Below, in pieces: positions 16,174 to 24,811 of a stretch of DNA of 64,000 nucleotides. The stretch lies in NCBI GenBank assembly GCA_963784135.1, contig CAWAQG010000003.1:1-64000 (forward strand), read 5' to 3'. The DNA comes from JADFXI01 sp963784135. Lineage in GTDB: Bacteria; Nitrospirota; Thermodesulfovibrionia; Thermodesulfovibrionales; Dissulfurispiraceae. A program made the position numbers and the translations under genes. A model generated the notes under the pieces. The model was not told the DNA's origin. It made no database searches and saw only the letters and a list, made by a program, of their open reading frames with translations. The first letter of the stretch is position 1. Each line of letters starts with the position of its first letter.

Positions 16174-17925
16174 TCAGACTTTATATTTCGCAACTATCTC
16201 TTTAAGCTTCTGTCCCAGTTCATTCAGATCTTTCGCCGCCTTTTCCGCCTGTTTGGTCCCGGACACATTCTGCTGGGCCGCCTGTTTGATGTTCTCCATC
16301 GCCATAGCGATCTGGTCCATGCCGGCAAACTGCTGCTGGCTGGACGCCGCAATCTGGGTCGCTGAATGTGCCGCTTCCGCCATGCTTGCAGCCAGCCTCC
16401 TGATCGACGCCCCTGATTCAACGGCCTGCTTCACGCCTGCATCCACCGCCTTGCTCACCTGTTCGGCTGCCAGCACAGATGCGCCGCTCGCCTTCTGAAT
16501 ATCTCTGAGGATGACCCGCACCTGCTCGGTCGCCTGCTTCGACTGGTCCGCAAGACTCCTGATCTCCTGTGCAACCACTGTAAAGCCTTTGCCATGCTCG
16601 CCCGCCTTCGACGCCTCGACAGCGGCATTCACCGCCAACAGATTTGACTGTTGGGTCAGGTCGCTTACGGAAACCATAATATCTCCTATGGCCTGGGTCT
16701 GCTCACTCAGCTGCACAATGCTATCGGCCACCGATTCCATCAATTTCCTTATATTATTGGTCTCTTCAACGGTCCTGGCAACCGCATCACTGCCCTGCTG
16801 CGCGACCAATGCCGAATTCTGCGCGTTCTCTGAAACACTTCTCGATTTCTCGACTGTAAGGTGCGCAGTCTGTTTGACCTCCTCCACGGTCGCTGTTGTC
16901 TCGCTCACAGATGTGGTTGTTTCCGCCATGCCTGCTGCGGCCTGTGTTGCGGAGGCAAGTATCTCACTTGCAGATGAGGCGAGAACATTTACTCCGTCAC
17001 GAATCTCGCGGTTGACCTTGCGCAGGTTCTCTGTCATATCCGCAAATGCAACTCCGAGAAGATCCTTGTCCGACATCGGTTTCACCGTTGCGGTCAGGTC
17101 TCCGCCCGCAATTTGTTTGGACACTGAGGAAATTTCCCGCAGATAACGCGTCATGGACCCAAATGCCTTTGACAGGATGCCGACTTCGTCCCGTCTTTCA
17201 TCGGACTGCACGATTACGCTTAGGTCTCCGGATGCTATCCTGTCAGCCACGGCGGACATGTTCGTCAGCGGACTTGCCAAAATTTTCGCCAGTATAAAAA
17301 CAATTGCGATGCACAGTAAAACAGCGACAAAACAGATGATAAAGAATAAACGGGCCGAATTTACCGCCGTCCTGTTTGCCTCGGCCATTCGACTCTTCGC
17401 ATTCTCCGTCTTTATATTGACCATCTCCGCAATCAGAGCGCGCATCCTTTCGTAGCGCTCAGTCTGACCTACAAATACCTGTCTTGCCTCCTTGAACTTG
17501 CTGGCGAGCATCAGGGGAATGCCCCTCGTATCCCGTATATTCCTGAACTCCTTCAACAGAGTGAGAAATTCATCAAACTTTGACTGTAACTGCGGATTGC
17601 CTCCCAATTTTTCACGGAGCCGCGATATTTCGTCATCCAGAGTTTTGTCGGTATCCTTCACCTGATCACTCCATTGTTCCTTCGCCGATTCGGTATCCAT
17701 AATAAGGATCATGGTTATGGCGGCACGTATCCTGTTAATATCGCTCCTCGCCGAGATAAGGTCACGAACAACAAGAAAATCATCGTTGAACAAAACTTCA
17801 CTTGACTTGCTGATCGATCTGATTACGTTGGAGGACATTATGACCACCAATACTAAAACAGCCGCCATCATGCCAAAACCCAGAAACAGCTTTGTCCGCG
17901 TAGAGAGATTAAGAAACCATTTCAT
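16174..17925 (-). CDS. Methyl-accepting chemotaxis protein (WspA-like receptor)
   Basis: A 583-residue receptor. The transmembrane helices are at about 12-32 and 190-215, and between them is a 4-helix-bundle type periplasmic sensor with no Cache signature. HAMP follows (about 212-265, ...LTNMSAVADRIASGDLSVIV), a second HAMP-like stretch (EISSVSKQIAGGDLTATVKP) and the long signalling coiled coil, whose tip reads LTQQSNLLAVNAAVEASKAGEHGKGFTVVAQEIRSLADQS. The tip is where CheA and CheW bind. It is the only receptor in the cluster. There is no C-terminal NWETF-like tether for CheR, which fits a CheR with its own TPR domain. Confidence 0.95.
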   Translation of the reverse strand: MKWFLNLSTRTKLFLGFGMMAAVLVLVVIMSSNVIRSISKSSEVLFNDDFLVVRDLISARSDINRIRAAITMILIMDTESAKEQWSDQVKDTDKTLDDEISRLREKLGGNPQLQSKFDEFLTLLKEFRNIRDTRGIPLMLASKFKEARQVFVGQTERYERMRALIAEMVNIKTENAKSRMAEANRTAVNSARLFFIICFVAVLLCIAIVFILAKILASPLTNMSAVADRIASGDLSVIVQSDERRDEVGILSKAFGSMTRYLREISSVSKQIAGGDLTATVKPMSDKDLLGVAFADMTENLRKVNREIRDGVNVLASSASEILASATQAAAGMAETTTSVSETTATVEEVKQTAHLTVEKSRSVSENAQNSALVAQQGSDAVARTVEETNNIRKLMESVADSIVQLSEQTQAIGDIMVSVSDLTQQSNLLAVNAAVEASKAGEHGKGFTVVAQEIRSLADQSKQATEQVRVILRDIQKASGASVLAAEQVSKAVDAGVKQAVESGASIRRLAASMAEAAHSATQIAASSQQQFAGMDQIAMAMENIKQAAQQNVSGTKQAEKAAKDLNELGQKLKEIVAKYKV

Positions 17926-17958
17926 GCAGAACCCTCCTTTTAATTGACCTGTATAATT

Positions 17959-18555
17959 TCATATTTCTTCGAACACAACAATGTTCCCGTCCTCAAGAAG
18001 TCTATTTGCGTCCAGAATGACTATCTGCCCGCGTGTGATACCGCTCAGATATTCCCCACGGACCCCCGTGAGCGTGGGCGGCGGCTGGACTTCACTAAGC
18101 GCAACGTTACGCACGCCGAGTATCTCATCGGCAAGAATGCCGAACTCCATGGTGTCGTTATGTATAATGATGGTCTTGTTAAGGTCGCTGATACCTTTAT
18201 CAGGCATATCGAAGAATTTTTTTATATCGATGACAGACACAATCTGTCCGCGCACATTTATCAGGCCGAGAACAAACGCCGGCGTGCCCGGAAGCGGCGT
18301 ATAGTCTTTTATCGGACAAACCTCGCGAATATAACGTGACTCGATGCCGTAATGTTCGTCTGCCAGAAGAAACTCCACAATTTCGACAGAGTCTTTGTCC
18401 TTTACGTCTTCAGTCTCCCGTGCCAGGACCTCAGCTCTCGCCTCAAGGATACGTTCCCTCTCGCCGGCGCCATGGGATTGTCCCTTCTCTATGGCAGCAC
18501 TGATCGACTCAAGCCGTTCGTGGACAGCGTTCCAGTCGATTTTTCCGCCTTTCAT
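17959..18555 (-). CDS. cheW: CheW scaffold protein with N-terminal helical extension
   Basis: A 198-residue CheW. The first 60 residues are polar and helical; the SH3-like CheW domain follows (VEFLLADEHYGIESRYIREVC...FVLGLINVRGQIVSVIDIKKFF). CheW couples the receptor tip to CheA. The cluster has a second, shorter CheW at 20028-20564, as Wsp systems do (WspB and WspD). This one lies directly upstream of the receptor gene, 33 bases away, in the same orientation. The N-terminal extension is unusual for CheW and resembles WspD-type proteins. Confidence 0.93.
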   Translation of the reverse strand: MKGGKIDWNAVHERLESISAAIEKGQSHGAGERERILEARAEVLARETEDVKDKDSVEIVEFLLADEHYGIESRYIREVCPIKDYTPLPGTPAFVLGLINVRGQIVSVIDIKKFFDMPDKGISDLNKTIIIHNDTMEFGILADEILGVRNVALSEVQPPPTLTGVRGEYLSGITRGQIVILDANRLLEDGNIVVFEEI

Positions 18556-18586
18556 GAAATCACCTCCAGCTCCTCCCCAAAAAGTC

Positions 18587-20035
18587 TCATGACTTTTCGG
18601 CGGCCCCGGTCACAGCCGGCCTCATTGTCTGAATTATTTCGATCAATCTCCCTGTGCTGATGCCTTCGGATTCAGGGAGTATGTCATCTTTTCGATACTT
18701 CTTCAAAATGGAGCAGGCGTTATCAAAGTGCCTCATCGCTTCCTTGTGTCTTCCGTGCCGGTGCATGAGATGTCCGAGGGCAAAATGCGCGATAACAAAG
18801 TCCTGGTCTATGTATATCGCGCGTTTGAACGCTGCAGCCGCTTCGTCTGCCCTGCCGCTCTCCTGGAGGACAGTCGCATACAGGTAGTGCAGGGACGGGT
18901 CCAACTTATCGGCGCTTATGGCCTTTTCACACAATTGAAGCGCATCGGAGAGCCTGCCCTGGTCCGCTGCCGCCCTTGCCTGCAGCGGCATCGAAGCCGC
19001 AGCATTGTCCTCCTGGGGCAACAGCGGCAAGTTGTTGTGAGGCTGCTCGGTTTCCCCGGGTCGCCTTATTTCCTCTTTTGCCGGGGCCGGAGGAATATCA
19101 TGCAATATCTGAGAAACCGCATTGTCCCGTTTCAGGACATGAGTTTCGATTACTGTCCCGGCTGACAGCGCCTTAACATCGTCGGGCTTTGCTTTCTTAT
19201 ACAGAGTCGCACCCGGAAATTTAACGGCTTTGAACAGAGAGGACATCGCGTGAGAATGCTCGACAGGACTGATGACAAGCCATCCGTCATCCATGAGACA
19301 CAGGTTAAGGCGCCGGACAACTTCCTTCGCCCGCTCCCTGGAGAAATACATCAATACGTTACGGCAAAAAATAATGTCCATTGCACTCGTATTATTGATC
19401 AGCGCGGGATATGGATCGTCCACCAGATTATGATATGAAAATGCGACCATTCTCCCGATACGCGGGAGGACCTGAAATCCGTTTTTTGTCTTTGTGAAAT
19501 ACCTTTCTTTCACCCACAATGGCACACTGCGAAAAGACCATTCACGATAGACCCCTTCCGCGGCCCTCTCCAGGAAATGAGGGTTTATGTCTGTTGCCAG
19601 AATGGTAATGCTCCAATCCTTTAAATCGGGAACAATGCTGTCGAGCATTATAGCTATAGAATAAGCTTCTTCGCCGGTCGCGCAGCCGGCGCTCCAGAAC
19701 CTGAGCCGTTGTTCCTTTCCTCTGCGGGACTGGACCAACCCCGGCAGAATGTGTTCAGCGAGCGCATCGAAACTCTCTTTGTCCCTGTAAAAATATGTTT
19801 CCCCCACAGTAAGATAGCTCGCCAGCCTTTCTACATGGGTATGGGACAACGGCGTCGATCGCAGCCAATCCAGGTAGGAGCATGCATCCTTATGTCCGAA
19901 TTCCTTTGCCGCAGAAAAGATACCCCTTTCGAGGTCCTGAAAACGTTCTTCCGGGAAATACAACCCCATCCTTTCTTCAACAAATATGCTGAAATCGTAA
20001 AGAAGGGAGCGTGCTAAGGTGCAGCTGTTACTCAT
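18587..20035 (-). CDS. cheR: Chemoreceptor methyltransferase CheR with C-terminal TPR domain (WspC-like)
   Basis: A 482-residue enzyme. The helical N-domain of CheR comes first (VERLASYLTVGETYFYRD), then the SAM-binding domain (LRFWSAGCATGEEAYSIAI, about 110-130; DIIFCRNVLMYF). A Pro-rich linker leads to about three TPR units (AADQGRLSDALQLCEKAISADKLDPSLHYLYATVLQ and after). SAM-dependent glutamate methylation of the receptor is the expected reaction. The ATG at 20035 has GGGAGG 9 bases upstream, whereas the alternative TTG at 20044 does not fit as well. It overlaps the end of the upstream cheW by 8 bases. CheR-TPR fusion is typical of WspC. Confidence 0.93.
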   Translation of the reverse strand: MSNSCTLARSLLYDFSIFVEERMGLYFPEERFQDLERGIFSAAKEFGHKDACSYLDWLRSTPLSHTHVERLASYLTVGETYFYRDKESFDALAEHILPGLVQSRRGKEQRLRFWSAGCATGEEAYSIAIMLDSIVPDLKDWSITILATDINPHFLERAAEGVYREWSFRSVPLWVKERYFTKTKNGFQVLPRIGRMVAFSYHNLVDDPYPALINNTSAMDIIFCRNVLMYFSRERAKEVVRRLNLCLMDDGWLVISPVEHSHAMSSLFKAVKFPGATLYKKAKPDDVKALSAGTVIETHVLKRDNAVSQILHDIPPAPAKEEIRRPGETEQPHNNLPLLPQEDNAAASMPLQARAAADQGRLSDALQLCEKAISADKLDPSLHYLYATVLQESGRADEAAAAFKRAIYIDQDFVIAHFALGHLMHRHGRHKEAMRHFDNACSILKKYRKDDILPESEGISTGRLIEIIQTMRPAVTGAAEKS

Positions 20036-20564
20036 GCCCGCCAACCTCCCTCATACTGACGCCGGGAGGCAGCAGTCTATCGAGAACAGCTTTTTCCTCG
20101 AGCGACAGAAATCTGTCCAGATCGTAAATATATACAATACCCCCTGCGCCCCAATGACCCCGCGGACTTTCGTTCATGGTTTGTATAGGCCCGCCGTCCC
20201 TGAGTTTCACCACGCCTTCCAGATATTCTATACCGGGAAAAAGCTCTTCAGACGCAATAACATCTTCTTCTCTATACTCGCGTAAACCCTCGGTATTGTC
20301 CACGAGAAGCCCGAGAGTCCGGCCCGATGAATGTGCAATAATTATCTGATCACTCATGGCAATTTCATTCCAGGGAAGGCGGAACAGTTTGCGGACATTC
20401 AGAACAGGAATTGCCCGCCCACGGACGTTTATCAGGCCCAACACAACCTCAGGGGACTTCGGCAACGGATGGATTTCGACGACGCGGACTATTCTTTCAA
20501 CAACTGAAAGAGGCAGCGCGCAGAGTTGCCGGGAAAGCCTGAAGATAAGAAGCTCGTTTCTCAT
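20028..20564 (-). CDS. cheW: CheW scaffold protein
   Basis: A 178-residue single-domain CheW: LLIFRLSRQLCALPLSVVERIVRVVEIHPLPKSPEVVLGLINVRGRAIPVLNVRKLF is the conserved core, and the rest of the domain (HSSGRTLGLLVDNTEGL) follows. There is a C-terminal extension of about 30 residues. It is the first gene of the core cluster after the REC gene at 20603 and overlaps cheR by 8 bases. With the other CheW it would form the receptor-kinase array. Its position matches WspB. Confidence 0.93.
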   Translation of the reverse strand: MRNELLIFRLSRQLCALPLSVVERIVRVVEIHPLPKSPEVVLGLINVRGRAIPVLNVRKLFRLPWNEIAMSDQIIIAHSSGRTLGLLVDNTEGLREYREEDVIASEELFPGIEYLEGVVKLRDGGPIQTMNESPRGHWGAGGIVYIYDLDRFLSLEEKAVLDRLLPPGVSMREVGGHE

Positions 20565-20602
20565 CGTTTACATATTCTCCTGTCCCTTGAGCATTACCGG
20601 CA

Positions 20603-21010
20603 CTAATTGGGAAGCCAGAGTTGCAGAATATACGCCAAATCTTTTGTGAATTTGTCCAAAGCCAAAGGCTTCTGAAGATAACCGCTGGCCCCTGCAGCAA
20701 TTGCCTCTTTCCTGTCCGATTCGAGATATGAAGACGTGACCACCACAACAGGGAGCCGTCTAAAGCAATCATCGGCGCGTATTTCACGGAGCACTTCGAT
20801 GCCGCCCATGCACGGCATCTTCAGATCGAGCAATATCAGGTCGGGGCGCTCATGTCCATGCCTGAGCATCGCAAGCGCGGACCGGCCGTCTGCCGCTGAG
20901 CGGACAGTTATTTCCCGCCCTGTCGCTTCCAACGCGATTGTCGTAAGCTCTGTATCGGTCGGACTGTCATCAATAATAAGGACCATTCTATTTATCATAC
21001 TCTGTAACAT
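20603..21010 (-). CDS. Single-domain response regulator (REC only), duplicate of 11189-11596
   Basis: A 135-residue receiver domain with Asp62 in LLLDLKMP, the acidic pair IIDDSPTD and the Lys in YLQKPLALDKF. It is very similar to the terminal REC protein at 11189-11596, both in protein and in DNA. It sits 88 bases after the CheB-CheR-kinase fusion, exactly as its twin follows the REC-kinase, so a kinase-tail plus REC module has been duplicated. It carries no output domain, so it may act by protein contact or as a phosphate shuttle or sink. Confidence 0.93.
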   Translation of the reverse strand: MLQSMINRMVLIIDDSPTDTELTTIALEATGREITVRSAADGRSALAMLRHGHERPDLILLDLKMPCMGGIEVLREIRADDCFRRLPVVVVTSSYLESDRKEAIAAGASGYLQKPLALDKFTKDLAYILQLWLPN

Positions 21011-21095
21011 AACAGGCTATAGGAAAAGATAGCTTTTCTGTTTCTTGTTCTATGGCCTATTGCCCGCAGCCTATTGCCTATCGCCAAATTTTTCA
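21011..21095. repeat. Heptamer-like repeat hairpin between kinase and REC genes
   Basis: Short units of the type CTATTGCC/CCTATAG recur: GGCTATAGG near 21010, then GGCCTATTGCCCGCAGCC and TATTGCCTATCGCC at 21054-21083. Left-hand and right-hand units are complementary around an A/T-rich centre, forming an imperfect stem. Similar arrays occur at 26640, 27602, 44055, 52937 and 53584. Confidence 0.5.
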
Positions 21096-21098
21096 TAT

Positions 21099-24000
21099 TC
21101 AGGTCAAACTGAAATAGACCGTCGCCCCTTTTCCCTCTACGCCCTCTGCCCAGACTTTTCCTCCATGACGACTGATAATACGGTCGACTATGGCAAGGCC
21201 TATCCCTGTGCCCTCAAACGCCGACTCCGAATGAAGTCTGTGGAAGGGCCAAAACATCTTTCCCGCATATTTCTGGTCGAACCCGGCGCCATTGTCCCTG
21301 ACATAATAAATGATCTTGCCGGCCTGCTCGACGGTCCCGAATTCTATGCGCGCGTGCTCCGTTTTCGCGGTGAACTTCCAGGCATTCCCGATCAGGTTCG
21401 AAAGGACCGCCTCGATCAGCCCGGGGTCCGCAATTGCGGTAAGACCTCCCTTGATGTCGACCTCGACGCTCCTGCCTGGATGGGCCTCGCGCAGTTCACC
21501 AACTATTGAAGCTGCTATTGCGCTCACCTCGACCTCTGTATGTTGGATCTCCTGCCTTGATATTCTGGAAAGGTTAAGAAGATCATCGATAAGACGACCC
21601 ATCTTTTCGGTGCCGTCATGTATGCGGGAAAGATATCGCTTCCCCTTCTCGTCGAGTTTGTCGGCAATGTCCTTCATAATGATTTCAGAGAACCCTGAGA
21701 TGGCCCGAAGCGGCCCTCGCAGGTCATGGGAAACAGAGTAGATGAAAGATTCGAGCTCTTTATTGGAGAACTCCAGCTCCTCATTCCTTGCAAGCAGGTC
21801 AGCGTTCAGTCTTTTGATTTCTTCATCAGCACGCTTGATCTCGGTGATGTCATAGGCGTAAATGCGCGCGACGCCAAACTGAGGAATAAGATGAATCGTC
21901 TCGCCGAAAACCCGGGGCTTGACTGAGACCTCGCGAAACATAGAGGATTCGCTGTTATTATCCATATCTTTTAAGATGACGTCCAGATCCCCGGGAAGGA
22001 ATACCGATACCTCGCCCTTGTCCATCCCGAGGCTTTTCAGCGTTTTCAGGGCGCCAGGATTGCAGAAGGTGACCTTGCCCGAGGAATCCATTTCAATAAT
22101 CGGATTCGGATTCAGTTGAGGAAAAGACGCGAGATGCAGGGACCTCTCTTCCGCCCGCTTCAGTTCCGTGACCTCATTGTATGTGATGACAACGCCCCCG
22201 ATGCGGTTGTCGATCGTCCTGTAGGGCAGCGCAGTGCGAACATACCAGTCGTCGTTGATCATGATCTCTTTCTTTACCGGGACCAGGTCCCGCAGCACGG
22301 ATTGAGCGTCAGCGATAAGATCGGGGCCCAGAAGCTCCTGGGACATATCGATGATCTGGCGTCCCACATCTGACGGTATAAGTTTGATGAGCTTCGTAAT
22401 CGAGGGTGTGTAAAGTTTCACCCTGAAGCGGTGGTCAAGGAAGATGGTGGGGATGTTTGTGCTTCCGAGGAAGTTGTTCAGGTCGTCGTTCGTTTCTTCC
22501 TGTTCCGTAACCTTGGACTGGAGCTGTGAGTTGACGGTGATAAGCTCTTCGTTCAGGGACTGGAGTTCCTCCCGTGAAGTTTCGAGTTCCTCGTTTGCGG
22601 CCTGCAGTTCCTCATTCGAAGATTGCTGCTCTTCATTCATGCTTCTGAGCTGTTCGATATTGGTTTGCAGTTCCTGCCGGGTCGTGGACAGCTCGATTTC
22701 GAGCTGCCGCACCGCCGGCTCTTCCACGCATACAGTTTCAAGGAGTCCGGGCGAAGACTCGGCCGGCAGGCCGGCCTTTTCCCTGAAGACTATCAGGAAA
22801 AGGTTGTCCTTCATCCTGGAAACACGGATGGACACCTGCCGCTTTTGTCCTTCGTCGCCGGCGATAGCGGCGCGGACCGAAACGGGTCTCGCTTCCTGCG
22901 TGACCTTGTATATCGCGCCCCTGATCCTGCTCCGCAGGTTATCCGGAATGAGTTCGAGCAGGTTCCGGGTGGGGACGCCCCGGGGCTGGGTCAGATATCT
23001 TTTCGTCGGACCGTTATTGTAAAGGATCTCGTAATTCTGATCGATCGTTACGGCAGCCGGCCCATACTCTTCAAGCAAGGCCTCCTGGCTTAACTGGATG
23101 ACCGAATGCTGCTGGTCCAGGGCAGGGTAGTGCATGATGGGGAGCGCTGCCCGTTCGGCGGTGAAGGGGACGGTGAGCGGCAGCCTTGAAGGAGGCTCGC
23201 TCTCGACCTTCTCATAGACGCGGCACTTCTTGTGGGCCAGGGATTTAAAAAGCGCGCTCTTCCTGCCCGGAGACTCGGCATTCCCAAGGAAAAGATACCC
23301 GCCGGGCCTGAGGGCATAGTGAAAGAGCGTGATACATTTCTCCTGAGCGTCAGGTTCGAGATAGATCAGGAGGTTGCGGCAGATGACGAGATCGAGGCGG
23401 GAAAAAGGGGGATCTGCGAGAATGTCCTGTTTCGCGAAGATGACGTGCTGCCGCATCTCCTTGCTGACGGTGACTGAAATTCCGTCGTCTGTATACGTGA
23501 AGAACTCACGCATGAACTCCTGAGGGACGTCGGCTGAGATACTCGCCGGATACTTGCCCTCTCTTGCTTTTTCGAGCGCCCTGTCGTTGACATCGGTAGC
23601 AAAGACCTGCAGGTCCCTTTTTCTACCGGCAAAGTCCAGTTCGCGGCGCAGCATCATGGCTATGGAATAGGCCTCTTCGCCGGTTGCGCAGGCAGGGGTC
23701 CAGACGCGAAGCGGAGTATCAACCTCCTGGGCCATAAGCTTCCCGATAGCGCCTATCCGAAGGGCCTTCCAGGCAAGGCGATCACGGAAAAAGGATGTGA
23801 CGCCTATCATGAGGTCTGATGCGAGCAGGGCCGCTTCTCCGTTATTATTGGCGATCATATCGAGGTACTCACTGACGGACACTGACCCGTGAAGGTACAT
23901 CCGCCTTCTTATCCTGCGGGATACGACGCTCTTCTTGTAATGGTTGAAACGGTATCCCGTCTTCTCTCGTATCAGGAGGTAGAAAGGCTCAAGCTCGATA

Positions 24001-24683
24001 GCAGTTAAGAGCTTGTCAGGGGCCCCGGTCAGAGCGCCCGATCCGAGGAGTTTCACTATCTCCCTGGCGATATCAGGAGGGGAAAGCACGCTGTCCACCT
24101 GTCCTGTCTTGATCGCCGCTTGCAGCAACTCGGGGAATTGGGCTGTGGCGGGGTCCTGGACAAAGACAGTGCCTCCCTCAGCCCTGACTGCCTGAATTCC
24201 GCGGACGCCGTCAGTGCCTGCGCCGGAGAAGATGACCGCAATGGCGCGTTCGGCAGAGTCCTCGGCAAGAGATACCAGAAATTCATCGATAGGGAAATGG
24301 ATATGCTCATCAGGCCTGGCGATTACGCTAAATGCGCCTTTATGGACCCTGATTTCGATTGCCGGCCGGCATAGATATATCCTGCCGGGACGCAGCTGAA
24401 GCCCGTCCTCAATCTCAATGAACTCATAGTCGCGCCACTTCTTACGGAGGACTTCCGGCATGAGACTCTTGTGCTCAGGTGAAAGGTGTTGTATGAAGAC
24501 GACGGAGAAATCGAAGGCCCCGGGCAAGGCCTCAAGAAAACATTCAAGGGAGTGAAGGCCTCCTGCCGACGCGCCTATGCCGACAATAGGGAAAGGGGTA
24601 TCGGGCTTCTTGTCTACCATAGGTCTTATCAGGTCCCTTGCAGCCTCAGATAATTGGATATGTATCCGCGTATCAGGTTGCAC
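21099..24683 (-). CDS. CheB-CheR-PAS-histidine kinase fusion
   Basis: A 1194-residue multidomain protein. The methylesterase domain comes first (about 30-215: Ser in GIGASAGGLHSLE, His in IQHLSPEHKS, Asp in FSGAGTDGVRG). The CheR methyltransferase is next (about 225-490: VWTPACATGEEAYSIAMML, LVICRNLLIYL). A long coiled coil runs about 640-720, followed by two PAS-like regions (IPTIFLDHRFRVKLYTPSI and PNPIIEMDSSGKVTFCNPGAL) and HisKA-HATPase with His in SVSHDLRGPLRAI. There is no receiver domain on CheB and no HPt. Fusions of this kind are known in soil and sediment bacteria. As the first gene of the cluster it may link receptor modification to a two-component output. Confidence 0.93.
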   Translation of the reverse strand: MQPDTRIHIQLSEAARDLIRPMVDKKPDTPFPIVGIGASAGGLHSLECFLEALPGAFDFSVVFIQHLSPEHKSLMPEVLRKKWRDYEFIEIEDGLQLRPGRIYLCRPAIEIRVHKGAFSVIARPDEHIHFPIDEFLVSLAEDSAERAIAVIFSGAGTDGVRGIQAVRAEGGTVFVQDPATAQFPELLQAAIKTGQVDSVLSPPDIAREIVKLLGSGALTGAPDKLLTAIELEPFYLLIREKTGYRFNHYKKSVVSRRIRRRMYLHGSVSVSEYLDMIANNNGEAALLASDLMIGVTSFFRDRLAWKALRIGAIGKLMAQEVDTPLRVWTPACATGEEAYSIAMMLRRELDFAGRKRDLQVFATDVNDRALEKAREGKYPASISADVPQEFMREFFTYTDDGISVTVSKEMRQHVIFAKQDILADPPFSRLDLVICRNLLIYLEPDAQEKCITLFHYALRPGGYLFLGNAESPGRKSALFKSLAHKKCRVYEKVESEPPSRLPLTVPFTAERAALPIMHYPALDQQHSVIQLSQEALLEEYGPAAVTIDQNYEILYNNGPTKRYLTQPRGVPTRNLLELIPDNLRSRIRGAIYKVTQEARPVSVRAAIAGDEGQKRQVSIRVSRMKDNLFLIVFREKAGLPAESSPGLLETVCVEEPAVRQLEIELSTTRQELQTNIEQLRSMNEEQQSSNEELQAANEELETSREELQSLNEELITVNSQLQSKVTEQEETNDDLNNFLGSTNIPTIFLDHRFRVKLYTPSITKLIKLIPSDVGRQIIDMSQELLGPDLIADAQSVLRDLVPVKKEIMINDDWYVRTALPYRTIDNRIGGVVITYNEVTELKRAEERSLHLASFPQLNPNPIIEMDSSGKVTFCNPGALKTLKSLGMDKGEVSVFLPGDLDVILKDMDNNSESSMFREVSVKPRVFGETIHLIPQFGVARIYAYDITEIKRADEEIKRLNADLLARNEELEFSNKELESFIYSVSHDLRGPLRAISGFSEIIMKDIADKLDEKGKRYLSRIHDGTEKMGRLIDDLLNLSRISRQEIQHTEVEVSAIAASIVGELREAHPGRSVEVDIKGGLTAIADPGLIEAVLSNLIGNAWKFTAKTEHARIEFGTVEQAGKIIYYVRDNGAGFDQKYAGKMFWPFHRLHSESAFEGTGIGLAIVDRIISRHGGKVWAEGVEGKGATVYFSLT

Positions 24684-24811
24684 CCATCGTTTATAAACGA
24701 ATGCCTTAGTCTGTTTCTACATATTCTGCAATACGTTTAATTTAGCGAGTATGTTATCAAAACTAATAATCATTTGTCTGTCAGGATTTGTCTGACAGGC
24801 AAGGGAAATTC

